64,000 nt of DNA, taken from the NCBI GenBank assembly GCA_021397845.1, contig CM038052.1, forward strand, positions 47,886,949-47,950,948, written 5' to 3'. This stretch comes from Areca catechu. Lineage: Eukaryota > Streptophyta > Magnoliopsida > Arecales > Arecaceae. Below, piece by piece: positions 32,341 through 44,100 of the stretch. Each line of letters opens with the position of its first letter. Within the stretch, counting starts at the first letter, position 1. The notes under the pieces are model-generated. The model did no database searches. It saw only the letters and a program-made list of their open reading frames with translations, and had not been told where the DNA came from. The position numbers and the translations under genes are program-made.

Positions 32341-33849
32341 TGATGGGGATCTAGGGTAGGTCTGGGTATTTTTCTATTTTTTTCTTATTTTTATCATATT
32401 TTTTATTTTTTCTATTCCCGTTATTCCACCTATTCCCACTATTCCAGTTTTATTCCCAGATTATTCCCTCCTTATTCTAGCAATATTCTATCTTCATCCC
32501 ATGAGTTTAAAAAAACTTTGCAAACCCTAGCCACTGTCTCGCCGCACTCAGATCCGGGTTGCCCGACCCCTGGCCATCCACCTCCTGGCCCGTCCGCCGG
32601 CCCACGCCGACCCCACCCTCGCCAGAAAAGCTGGCCGCCGCCGCCCATGCCCGTGGGAAGACGAACAGATGTGGGAGACGTCCGTTCACCCACGCGCCAC
32701 CGACTCGCTGCCGGCCGCCCGCTCGTCGTCCGCTGGCCCTCACCTGGCCACCGGGGGCCCTCGCCGGTGCCCAGGACCCCACGACTGTGGGGGAAGCCCA
32801 ACGGACGCGTCTATCAGTGTGATGCCATCGCCCACCGCCTGATGCCGCCGCCGCCGCCTGCCTGCCGCCGTTTCGCCGTTCCACCGTTCACCGGCTAAGG
32901 CCTGGCCGCCAGAGGTCCTCACTGGCGTTCGGGGCTCCCACGCCCGTGGGAGACCAAACGGTACGCCCTGGGCATACCGTGCCACCTTCGTGTCACCGCC
33001 TGTTTGCAGCCGCCACCGGCCGTCCGCCACCCGATTCCCAGCCACCGGCCGTCCGCCGGAGATCGTTCTCTTCACCTATGCATGGCCGCGAAAAAATTCT
33101 GCATGAATTTTGAAATAGCCCAGTTTTCAGAGCAGCATGCTTTCTGGAGCAGATCATCAAGACAACACGCTTCTCAGAGCAAATCAGCACCAATATTGAT
33201 GTAGCATAGTTTTTGGTATAATTTATTTTCCTTTTTTGGGTTTCTTGTAGGCTAAGTAACTGAGGGATTTGGTATTCTATATAAAGGCCCCCTCTCCCCT
33301 TGTAATAATTAAGTTTTGATATAAATTTTTGGATTTTCCTTGGGTTCTGATTCTAGGCTGAGGCCCGTCTTTCCTTCACCTGCAGGTGTCAAGAGGTGTG
33401 AGACTCCACTTCCTTCGCTCGCATGCGAGCGTTGAGGTGCACGAGGCCCTAGTTATCTCCCTTTTCCATCGAGTCCCCCTCTAGGTCTTAGAGATTTTTC
33501 TTTACGGCCCCAGGTAGCGATTTGGGTGGGATGCCCTAGGCTCCGCGTGTAGTGAGATGGGTGGGACGCCCTAGACTACATGTAGTAGGGTGGGTGAGAT
33601 GCCCTACAGGTACGACGTCTCTCCGTGAAGGTGAGTCCGCAGTCCTAGAGTGTCCATGTTTCCTATCCTTCATCCCATGTTTCTCCACCCAGAAAAATTG
33701 AAAACCAAAAGAGTTCGGCTGCTTTAGGGTTTAGTGTCAGTTCGCCCTAGTCCCAGGAGGCTTCTTAGCCCTCACACGGTCCTAGTTTGTTTAGATGTTT
33801 CCCCTGTTTTTTCAATAAATAATGTATCATCTTCATCTATCCCGCATCA
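32341..33849 (+). mobile_element. N3 3' LTR
   Basis: Same order as the 5' LTR but with about 110 extra bases in the GC-rich block (32,880-33,000). The open frames differ between the two copies, which argues against a maintained protein. Confidence 0.8.
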
Positions 33850-34157
33850 GTATGTAGAGACTCATCTACCCAAAAAGAAAAGTGATTTGTACACTGATTT
33901 TAACGGATCAATCACCGTCCTCGTAATATTCCAATAATTAAGAGCTTTTAGGAGTTAATCTATAAAGACATATACCTCAGATTCTCAACTCTTGAGAATA
34001 TGTGTCATTGCCCATTAACTCCATGGACGATTCATAGACATATCAATATGAATGAAACTAATGCCCTTTTATTAATAAGAAAAATTAAGTACAATGCTCA
34101 TGCACTAAAAATTATAATATGTCAAGCCAACTAGGCTTTCAAGGTATACATCTAACA
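33850..34157 (-). mobile_element. C1 3' LTR, proximal part
   Basis: It ends (plus strand) GTATACATCTAACA, so the LTR begins TGTTAGATGTATAC on the minus strand. It is directly preceded in C1 by the polypurine tract ACAAGTGGGAGAT (34,170-34,158). Confidence 0.85.
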
Positions 34158-34164
34158 ATCTCCC

Positions 34165-37100
34165 ACTTGTACTAAAGCTAATTGGCTACATATTTAAGTC
34201 CCATCTTCTCAAAATGGACTTCAACCTTTTGCTGGCTCAGAGTCTTAGTTAGTGGGACTGCCATGTTGTCCGTGCAGTCTACTCTTCGCACCTCAACATA
34301 TTTCTTCTCGAGGTAGTCGCGTATGATATGAAATCGCCATTCAATATGCTAGACTTTTAGTGAGACCTGGGCTCCTTAGCAAGAGCTATTGCACCATTAT
34401 TATCACAATATATAGGGATGGCATCAGATGGCATCACTCCAAGCTCCACAACAAACTTTTTATACCAGAAGGCTTCTTTTGCAGCTTCAAAGGTAGCAAT
34501 ATATTTTGCTTCCATTGTTGAATCTGCTATGATGGGCTGCTTGGAACTTTTCCAACTAGTTGCCCCACCATTGCACAAAAATACAGACCCTGATGTAGAT
34601 TTTCTATCATTAGGATCAGACATAAAGTCTGAGTCTATATATCCCTTTATCCCTAATTCTGAAGTCCCTCCAAAGACTAAGAATAAATCTTTAGTCCTTC
34701 TCAAGTACTTAAGAATGTTCTTCACAGCTATCTAGTATTCTTCACCTAAATTTGACTGATATCTGCTCGTGACACTCACAGCAAGAGCTATATCAGGTCG
34801 AGTACATAACATGACATACATAAGGCTTCCAATTATCGAAGCATTGGAATCTTGCTTATGCATCGAGTCTCTTCAGGTGTGTTCAGACACATTTTCTTGG
34901 AGAGATTAATGCCATGCCGAAGAGGTAACAATCCTCTTTTAGAGTTCTCCATGCTGAACCTTTTCAGCACTTCCTCTATGTATAATTTTTGTGAAAGGCT
35001 AATCATATAATTAGATCTATCTCTATAGACCTTAATCTCCAAAATATAAGATGCTTCACCTAAGTCTTTCATAGAGAATTCCTTAGATAACCAACTTTTG
35101 ACCGAAGTCAACATGGGAATATCATTTCCAATAAGGAGAATGTCATCCATGTACAATACGAGGAATGTCACTGCCCTCCCACTGGCCTTCATGTAAACAC
35201 ATGGCTCATCCTCATTCTTGATAAAATCAAATGATTTGATTGCATCATCAAAATGAGTATTCCAACTCCGAGAAGCTTGCTTCAATCCGTAGATTGATCT
35301 ATGCAGCTTGCAGACCATTTGATCTTCATCATTGGAAGTGAAACCCAAAGACTGCTCCATATAGATATCTTCCTTAAGATATCCATTCAGGAATGTAGTT
35401 TTTACATCCATCTGCCATATCTCATAATCATGATATGCTGTAATTGCAAGCAATGTACGGATGTATTTCAGCATAGCTACTAGTGAAAAGGTGTCATGAT
35501 AGTCAATGTCTTCACGTTGACTATACCTCAATGCCTTCACGTTGACTATACCCTTTCACCACTAACCTAGCTTTAAAGGTCTCTACCTTACCATATGCAC
35601 CTATTTTCCTTTTGTAGATCCATTTACAACCAATAGGTATAATACCCTCTGATGGATTGATTAAGGACCATTCATGGTTAGAATGCATTGATTCAATTTC
35701 TGACTTCATAGCATTCAACCATTTCTCGGAGTCGATGTCTGACATCGCCTCATCATAAGTCTTAGGATCAATTAATTGATCCTTGTCCCTAACAAGAAAC
35801 ATTTCTTTTATATCCTCTGTAAGCATACCCAAGTACCTTTCAGGAGGTTTGGAGACTCTAATAGACCTACGAGGTGGAAGAGCATTTATGTGAATTGGTT
35901 GATTAGGTTCGATCTGACCTACAGCTGGCTACTCTTTAGAGACTTTCTCATCGAGCTTAATTAACCTCCCACTACCACCTTCCTGAATAAATTGTTTTTC
36001 AAGAAATGTGGCATGTCTTCTTATAATTACATTATGATCTTCTAGAAGGTAAAAGTAATATCTTAAAGTTTCTTTAGGATATCCTATAAACCAAGCTTTC
36101 ACAGATCTAGATTCCAACTTATCCGCCATTAGTCTTTTGATATAGGCTGGACATCCCCAAATCTTGAAATGAGCAAGACTTGGTTTCTTACCATGCCAAA
36201 TCTCATATGGTATGGTAGGAACAAATTTAGATGGAACTCTATTTAAAATATAAATTGAAGCTTGTAGGGTATATCCCCAAAGAAATAAAGGCAAGTCAGT
36301 GAAGCTCATCATGGATCGGACCATATCTAATATTATCCTATTTCTCCTCTCAGACACCCCGTTGAGGTGAGGTGTACCTGGTAGAGTCCATTGTGAGACT
36401 ATGCCATTGTCCTTAAGATAACCTAAGAATCCCCTACTAAGGTATTCACCTCCCCAATCTGATTGAAGAACCTTAAGGATTTTACCTATTTATTTTTCTA
36501 CCTCATGTCTGAATTTCTTGAACTTTTCAAAAGCTTCAGATTTGTGTCTCATAAAAAAACACATAACCATATCATAAACAATCATCAGTAAAGATTATGA
36601 AGTAATAAAAACCACCCCTGGACTGCACATCAAATGGACTACACACATCAATGTGTACCAGGGAAAGTAATTCTATGGCCCTCTCCCCATATCCTACAAA
36701 GGATAACTTAGTCATTTTTCCTTGAAGACATGACTCACAAGGTGGGTATGATTCAGAATTAATTGAATCTAAGATCCCATCCCTTTCTAGTTTGTCAATT
36801 CTGTCCTTACTTATATGATCGAGCTTTAGATGCCACAAATATTTATCATTTAGGTCATCTCTAGGATGTTTATGTCCTATGGCATTCACTTTAATTTTTT
36901 CGTTAATATTCAAAGATGCATCGACATGCAAATGATAGAGACTGTCAATTAAAATAGCTTTTGCAACCAATTTATTTCTGAAATAAATACTACAAAAGTC
37001 TTTATTGAATGTAAATTCAAATCCTTCCTATGCTAGCATAGAGACAGAAATCAAATTTTTACTAGCTCCATGCATAAAATAATAGTCACTAAGTACTAAT

Positions 37101-37319
37101 CTAAATCCTAAAGGTAACACTAGAGAATATGATCTAACAGCTTGAGCAACAACTTTTGCTCCATTTTTGATACATAGGACCATCTCACATTCTCTTAGCA
37201 TTCTACTTATTTCCAAGCCCTGTATTGAAATGCATATATGAGCACCAGAGCCAGAGTCTAAAATCTAACTGGAAGTAGATGAATCCATTAGGTTAGATTC
37301 AATAACAAGTATGGATATA
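34165..37319 (-). pseudogene. C1 pol: protease, integrase, reverse transcriptase, RNase H (broken)
   Basis: Domains on the minus strand in order: protease (LDSGSGAHICISIQG, after a stop) near 37,260; pre-integrase finger (HLKLDHISK, CESCLQGKM) at 36,830-36,700; integrase (VHIDVCSPFDVQSRGGFYYF), a frame-broken core 36,571-36,358, then RRNRIILDMVRSMMSF. Reverse transcriptase follows (CKWIYKRK; QMDVKTTFLNGYL; YGLKQASRSWN; LYMDDILL at about 35,155) and RNase H (YIDSDFMSDPNDRKSTSG; ADSTMEAKYIA; YCDNNGAIALAKEPRSH). The 3' end reads ADN-like TDNMAVPLTKTLSQQKVE at about 34,240. Stops and shifts include a 25-bp duplication at 35,503-35,552. Confidence 0.9.
35503..35552. repeat. 25-bp tandem duplication breaking the C1 reverse transcriptase
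   Basis: Two units, TCAATGTCTTCACG... and TCAATGCCTTCACG..., each 25 bp and ending GTTGACTATACC. Because 25 is not a multiple of three, the frame shifts inside the KGYSQREG motif. Confidence 0.9.
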
Positions 37320-38012
37320 TGATGGGGACATCGCTAGCATAGATCCTAGAGCAAGCACGAATCCTGAAGCTACACGAATCTCAGAGCATATCTAGAATAA
37401 AGTAGTTTGGAATTTTATCTTTTGTTTGAAATTTAAATAAGGATTTGGTTGGATAGGATTTAGATATGAATAGGCTTGTCTTATCCTATCTTGTATTTGA
37501 ATTTGAATCATCTTTATCTTTTTATCCTGTATTCAAATTCAAATGAGGGTTGGACAAGTCTATAAATACCACCCTCAGTCCTTTGTAAAAAAATAGTTTT
37601 TAAAGTTTAGTCAAGTAAAAAATAAAGTTTATTCAAGTTTTGGGAATGAAAATGAGTTTTAGAAAAGAGTGTTTTTTTTATTTCACTCCATGAGGAGAGG
37701 GTGTGAGGCCCAACCCCAGGACATGATGTGAGGTCATACCTAGTTATCCCCCTTCCCATTCTATCTTCTCTATCCCCTCGTGGCCTTTGAGATCCATCCT
37801 AGCACTTCCAAGTATCGAGGAGGGTGTAATGCCCTAGAGGTGAGAGGTCTCTTCGTTAGGGTGAGTCCCAAAGTCCATGAGATCCAGATCCCTATCCTAC
37901 ATCCCCACTATTTCTTTGCCACCCCTAGAGAAAAAAATACCAAAAAAATAGTACCCTAATTTAGGTGACTTCTAGGCTCGCCAACGATCCTACCCCCCTC
38001 TGTCCCCCATCA
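37320..38012 (+). mobile_element. N1 5' LTR
   Basis: 693 bp, TGATGGGGACATC to GTCCCCCATCA. The left end has 17-nt units (ATCCTGAAGCTACACGA; ATCTCAGAGCATATC). TATA box CTATAAATACC lies near 37,560. Confidence 0.9.
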
Positions 38013-38016
38013 ATTT

Positions 38017-38030
38017 TGGTATCAGAGCCC
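38017..38030 (+). promoter_or_regulatory. N1 primer-binding site
   Basis: TGGTATCAGAGCCC, four bases after the LTR end; initiator tRNA-Met type. Confidence 0.9.
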
Positions 38031-38740
38031 AGAAAAATTAGGGTACCCCAGATTCTCTTCTTTCCTGCCAGTCCTCATCGTCCCCATCCTCCATCTTCCA
38101 CCCGGTCCAGCACCCATTTGTCGCCTCCCCGTCGGATCCTCCCTGCTCCCTATCGTCCACCGTCCCTTCCACCCGCAACCAGAATAGCCGATCGCCATGG
38201 CCGAAGCTCATCAGATCGGCGCCCCCACAGCATCAATTTCATCTTCATCCACTAGCCTCCCACGGGTGCTCCCTGGAGCCGATCCTATCGTGCGTCATCC
38301 CGTCCACGATCGGCTTATCAATTCCCATCTGATCTTCCTTGCACGATCCTCTCAATCCCCATTGACTGACGGCGCCGTCTCCGTCTTCTCCTGGACATCG
38401 CCCCATCGCCACCGAGAAGCTCTGTTCTCAGCCTAACGGAGTTCCCATACATCTCAGTATTCTTCCAGACGACCCAAGCCACCTTTCCTCTTGTTTTTCC
38501 CCACGCGCCATCGGCCACGTCTTGGTATCCTTCCATTCCCAGCCCCACCCACCTCCTCGCCTCCATATTAGAAAGAAGGAACCAAGAAGGAGCACGGAGA
38601 AAGAGAAAGACCGATCACCAGAGGGCCCGTGCTTAGCACCCCATGGAGGAGATCTCTGCCGAGCACCAGCACTTCATCCCTTCCCCCGTCGACGGGGCTG
38701 GCTCCTCCTCGTCGCCCCAGCCGGCATTGCTGTTGATGAG
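38031..38740 (+). mobile_element. N1 internal region, left part, with the start of a split ORF
   Basis: Starts like the 15,651 copy. An ATG at 38,643 opens MEEISAEHQHFIPSPVDGAG and runs in frame to the T1 insertion. The continuation is at 47,299. The protein is not recognised and may be captured exon DNA. Confidence 0.55.
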
Positions 38741-40047
38741 TGGTGCGGGCACCAGGCTCAGGAAGAGGCTTCAGCTAATGCCAAGTTCTTTATGGATAGA
38801 AGACTAGAAATTTAAGTCCTGTAATAAGTCTATGAGTCATGTATTTATTTTATTTGAATAATCGAGTCCTATTTTATTTTAATTTGGGTCCAATTAGAGT
38901 TAAATTGGCTTTGTATTGAGTCGGGTTCAAGATCTACTTGCATTGGGCATCAATTAAGCAAGAATGAGTGCAACCAACTTCACCAACTACTTGGAGCACC
39001 ACATCATCAAAGCACCATGCCACCTTGGAAGACAAGTCATGCCAACTTGGAGGATAAAGCATGCCACATCACCAAGACACATCAACCATGAATTTTCAAA
39101 TTTGAATGAAGCTCCACTCTTTATGGGTGCCCACCTTGTAATTAGGAGATTTAAATTTGAATGGGCCACTCCTATCTTCATGGGACACCCCTTGATTTTC
39201 TCCATGAAAAGTGTTGCATTTTGAATTTGAAAAGGAGCTTAAGGTTTATAAAAGCTCCTAGAATTCTCTTGTAATGGGAATGATGAATGAAATGAAGTTT
39301 TTTTCTAAGAAAGCTCTCTTCCTTTGCTAGCCAAAGACCCTTGAGAGAAGGTAGGTGTGAGACCTAGGATACTTAACCAAACAAGCTACTAGTCCCTTTT
39401 CCAATCCCATTCGGCCACCCTTGAAGAATCCTCTTCAAGCCTCTCCAATTTCAGCCTTCCCATCTTCCAAAAGAGGTCATCTATAATGGAGTTCTCCACG
39501 CCAACAATTGAAGATGATTCATGCAAAGGACGCCAAAGGAGATCTACTTAAAGCCAAATCTAAGCCATTTCTTCCATTCCTAATTTCCTCTTCCATTTCT
39601 CCATTCTTCCACCTAAATCTTTTAATTTTACTATGTATCTATGCAGGATCCCCGGGTCTCCTAGTTTTCAAGGTGAAGGTCTACTGTGCCAAGGAATCAT
39701 AAACAAGGTGCCTTTAGATCTATAGTAACTCCTTGCTATTCTTAGTACTTCAACTTGAGTGTCCCTTTTCTGAATTTCAGATTATTAATAGCCGGATAGC
39801 CATCTTTATAAAATTCTTTCAGATCTGAAATAGGAAAGTAGGCTAGCCCTAACCTGTGTGGTTTCCTAACCACGAAGATCCCTTCTTAATTACTTTGAGA
39901 GATTCTTTTCTAGTCTAGTTCTTTTCCTTATGTTCCTTTCATATAATTCTATTTCTTTTACGTAGAATAGCTACATGTTTATCTATTTCATTTTCATTTA
40001 GTCCATCTAATTCTTCAAATGCATCATTCGATACATGTCCCCCATCA
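38741..40047 (+). mobile_element. T1 5' LTR
   Basis: 1307 bp. TATA box TTTATAAAAGC near 39,246. Its first 67 bp are the same sequence that encodes the pol C-terminus in the 3' LTR. Confidence 0.95.
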
Positions 40048-40050
40048 TTT

Positions 40051-40062
40051 TGGTATCAGAGC
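40051..40062 (+). promoter_or_regulatory. T1 primer-binding site
   Basis: TGGTATCAGAGC, three bases after the LTR, complementary to the 3' end of initiator tRNA-Met. Confidence 0.95.
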
Positions 40063-41174
40063 ATGGTAGGTTAGGGTTACTTTTGAATTTGTGCATTTAG
40101 GTAGGTTGCTGAAATTTTCTGCATGCATAGCATTCATACATGCTACTTAGTTATTATTTTTAAAATCCAATCTAGATCTAAAATTCACGCCTCCTGAGCG
40201 GGTGTACACCAGTACACTGTCACGACCCATGGGAATAATGAGCCCCTGGCCGGACGTGAATTTTTAGGTTGAAGTTTGGTATGTAAATGCCTTTGTTTGT
40301 TTAAATTCTGCTTGCTATATTTCTGAATGAGCTGACTGAGATTTGCATAAAAGTCTGAATGAAAGTAGTTAATTTTTTATTGAAATAAATTTTTTTCTAC
40401 TCCATATTAAGTCAGTTATCATCACGTAAAATTTCATCTTCAGAAAAAAATTACAAAAAAAATAAAAATTCTCGCATCCCATCACTATCACTGAAATTCT
40501 TTTATGTTCAGTCCTATTTTTTTTTATCTAGATTTCAGTATCTGCTCAGCATAGTATAAAATTTATTTTTAAATTTCCTTTTGTATGGCATATCATCTAG
40601 AAGTTAGCAATCTTCTGTGATTTTTTTAAATTTTTTTGAATCTGTTACATTGCACTTTTCCATCACTTGAGAACTGCAACACACTAATTCTGCACCTGAA
40701 ATTTGGATCCATATGTTTGTTGCATTCATTTCATGGTAAACAAAATTAAGGGCATCAAATTGACATAGGGTCAGGATTTCATTACCTGTCCCTAGCCCAA
40801 AAATCATCAACTTGCATAACGAGCCCAACCTTAATTAAAACGGATTAGACATTTAATTTCTCTAGCGAGCTAGGGACACCCACAAGGTCGGGTCGAGTCA
40901 AGTGTCAAGCCAACTTTGACACCCTGTTTGTGTGTGCTTGTATCTGGTGTCTAGGCAAGTGGTTCAGGGACTAGAGCCCGAAGGAAAGTGGGTTGGTTCG
41001 CTTACCTGGCCAATTTCAAATTGGTGTCTAAGGCAAGCAAAGAGGAACCTCCACTAACCTTACACTTACCTGGCCAGGTGCCAAGTTACTACAACCCGGA
41101 TTGTCAATTTGACCTTATATTTGATTTGTACTCTAGGTCTAGCAAAACCCCTAGTCCGAGTTGAGTCCGTGTGC
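40063..41174 (+). other. T1 untranslated leader
   Basis: 1.1 kb with no gene. The part from about 40,860 (GCGAGCTAGGGACACC; GGTTCGCTTACCTGGCCAAT) is related to the T2 and T3 leaders. It probably holds packaging signals, but none can be identified by eye. Confidence 0.7.
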
Positions 41175-44100
41175 ATGGCAACTAGATCAGGAGCACCTTA
41201 TCAGCAAACCCAAGCCCAATCTAGTGTAACCATGGAACAAAACTTTGAGAGTCTAATGAAATCCTTGAATGACCAAATGACCAGGCTGAACCAAAACTTA
41301 ACTGATCAATTAGCCCAGACCAATCAAAACTTGACTGATCAGATAACCCACATCACTGCTAGACTTGATCGAATAGAAGCTCATACCCCTGGAGGAAATC
41401 ATGAAGTCCAAAATGAGTTAGAGCCTGAATTCGAGTTTGAGACACCCATCAACCCTAGAAGAACTCTTCATCAACACCATTTCATCGAGCCAAATCCTAG
41501 GAGGCCCAATCCTGATCGAGTCCATGACCCAAATCCTAGGATAGCACACCATGATCCAGTCTATGAGCCAAACCCTAGCAGACACAATCAGGATCAGACA
41601 GACCGTGATGAGCGAGCCCTTAGGAGTATTAGATTGGAAGCACCAACATTCGATGGAAATCTGGATCCTAAGGTTTACATAGATTGGGAGGGAGAGATGG
41701 ATCAGTACTTTGATTGGTATGACATGACAGAGGAGAGAAAATGCAAGTTCGCGAAGCTTAGGTTAATTCGTCAGGCTAGGCTGTACTGGGGAAATGTCGA
41801 GAGGTTCATTAGGCAAAGAGGTGATGTTTCCATAGTAACCTGGAGGGCAATGAAACTTAGGCTTAGAGAGAAGTACCTTCCTATGTCGTACCACCAGAGA
41901 CTTCTAGACCAGTGGCAGAGATTGACCCAGGGAACCAAGAGTGTAGCCGAATACATTGCCAAATTTGATGAATTTGTAATGAGATGCAATGTAGATGAGT
42001 CTGAGTCAGTTACTTTGTCGAGATTTAGGGCAGGATTGAGAGAAGAGATCCAGAAAGAGTTATTTCTGAGAGAAGTCCATGACTTAGAGCTAGCTTTCCA
42101 GGTAGCACGAGATGCTGAGAGATTTCATAGGGGACCATTTTATCGCAAACCCGAACCCCCTAGAACTAGTGCACCTAGTCAGCAGCCAGGAACAAATCAG
42201 ATGCGACCTAGTCGACCCAACCCTAGCACCCCTCTGACCCGTAGAGATGATAGGGGTAAAGCACCAGAAGTTCAGAGGACTCCAAATTCTAATGTGGCTT
42301 GCTATAGATGTCATAAGTTAGGCCATTACGCTAGCAATTGTCCAACTAGGGCCTTACACATAGGAGAATTAGAAGAAAGTGAGTCTGAACCCAAAGAACC
42401 CCTAGGTGATAATGTCGAGGAAGTATATCAGGCTGAGGACAATTTGGCTGAAGAGTATGAAGGAGACGAGGAACAAATAGAGCCTGATATGTTGGGAGTA
42501 GTTAGATGCATCCTTACCCAAAACGCGACACAGGAAGATTGGCGTAGGACTAACATCCTACAAACATTCATCAAGTTAAGGGATAAGGTATGTAAAATAA
42601 TCATAGATAGTGGGAGTTGTGTAAATGCCATATCCACTAGTGCTGTCAAAACTTTAGGCTTGTCCACAGTTCCCCATCCGACTCCATATAAGGTTTCTTG
42701 GATAGACTCCACTTCGATTCCTATCAAACATAGGTGCCTAGTCCAAATCCAGTTACAGTCCTATCAGGAGAAAGTGTGGTGTGATGTCTTACCAATGGGA
42801 GTGAGCAGTATCATCCTAGGTCGACCCTGGTTATTTGACCATGATGCAACCCTATACGGCCGATCAAATTCTTGCTCATTCATGCACCTAGGAAAGAAGT
42901 TTGTGATTAACCCAACACCACCTAAGGACACTGTTAAGAGAGGATCAAGCCACCTAAAGGAAAAGAAAACGGGAGTCAATTTGATCACTGAAAAGGAAAT
43001 TGAGAAAGAACTCACTGAGGGTACACATGTTTGGATTTTAACCACTAAGGAAATTCAGGAGCCTTCCCAAAAAGAACGCCCTCAGGAAGTGGCTAAAGTG
43101 TTAGAAGACTTTAAGGATATATTTCCAGATGACCTACCTGACCAGCTTCCACCACTTAGGGACATCCAGCATGCCATTGACTTGGTCCCAGGAGCCACCC
43201 TACCCAACCTTCCACACTATAGGATGAACCCTACCGAACATTTAGAGTTACAAAGACAAGTAGGGGATCTCCTTAGGAAAGGATTTATTAGAGAGAGTTT
43301 GAGTCCCTGTGCAGTACCAGCATTACTGACCCCTAAGAAAGATGGCACTTGGAGGATGTGCGTTGATAGTCGTGCCATTAATAAGATCACAATGAAATAT
43401 AGGTTTCCCATACCCCGTTTGGATGACATGTTAGATATGATGGCCGGAGCAACAATATTTTCAAAGATTGACCTTAAGAGTGGCTATCATCAGGTTAGGA
43501 TTAGACCAGGGGATGAGTGGAAGACTGCATTCAAGACCAAGGAGGGTCTTTTTGAGTGGGTAGTAATGCCTTTCGGACTGTCCAATGCTCCTAGTATCTT
43601 TATGCGGATTATGAATCAAGTCCTACGGTTATTTATAGGAAAGTTTGTCGTAGTTTACTTCGACGACATTCTTATATATAGCAGGACCCAGAAGGACCAT
43701 TTGGACCACTTGAATCAAGTCTGTTTAGCTCTTAGGGAAAATAATCTCTTTGCAAACCTTAAGAAATGTGACTTTTTTACCCAAAGAGTCATTTTTCTAG
43801 GTTTCGTTGTCACACCTGACGGAGTTTCTGCTAACCCTGAAAAGATCAAATCAATTGTTGAGTGGCCAGTGCCAAAAAGTATTCATGAAGTACGAAGTTT
43901 TCATGGCCTAGCTACTTTTTATAGAAGATTCATTCGAGGGTTTAGTACCATAGTTGCGCCAATCACAGATTGCATTAGGAAAGGCCAATTTGAATGGACA
44001 AAAGCTGCTGATAGGGCTTTCCTAGATGTTAAGAAGAAAATGACACAAGCACCTATCTTAAGATTGCCTGATTTTTCCAAGGTTTTTGAGGTTGCTTGTG

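Larger units (their letters stand above)
30862..33849 (+). mobile_element. N3: LTR element with an 84-bp internal region
   Basis: LTRs 30,862-32,256 (1395 bp) and 32,341-33,849 (1509 bp) enclose only 84 bp. Flanks GTAGG and GTATG are a 5-bp target duplication with one change. Ends are TGATGGGGATC and CCCGCATCA. Each LTR has a CTATTCC-rich start, a GC-rich coding-like block and 17-nt motifs. A TATA box (CTATATAAAGGCC, about 31,688 and 33,278) and a GC-rich R/U5 with ATGCCCTAGA repeats follow. It encodes no protein of its own and must use proteins in trans. Confidence 0.85.

Noticed and set aside
39508..39702. Short open frames in the T1 LTRs, duplicated at 46,759
   Set aside because: Identical only because the two LTRs are identical; no known product.
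40051..40062. tRNA gene ends (TGGTATCAGAGC strings found many times)
   Set aside because: They stand directly after LTR ends and lack the rest of a tRNA; they are primer-binding sites.
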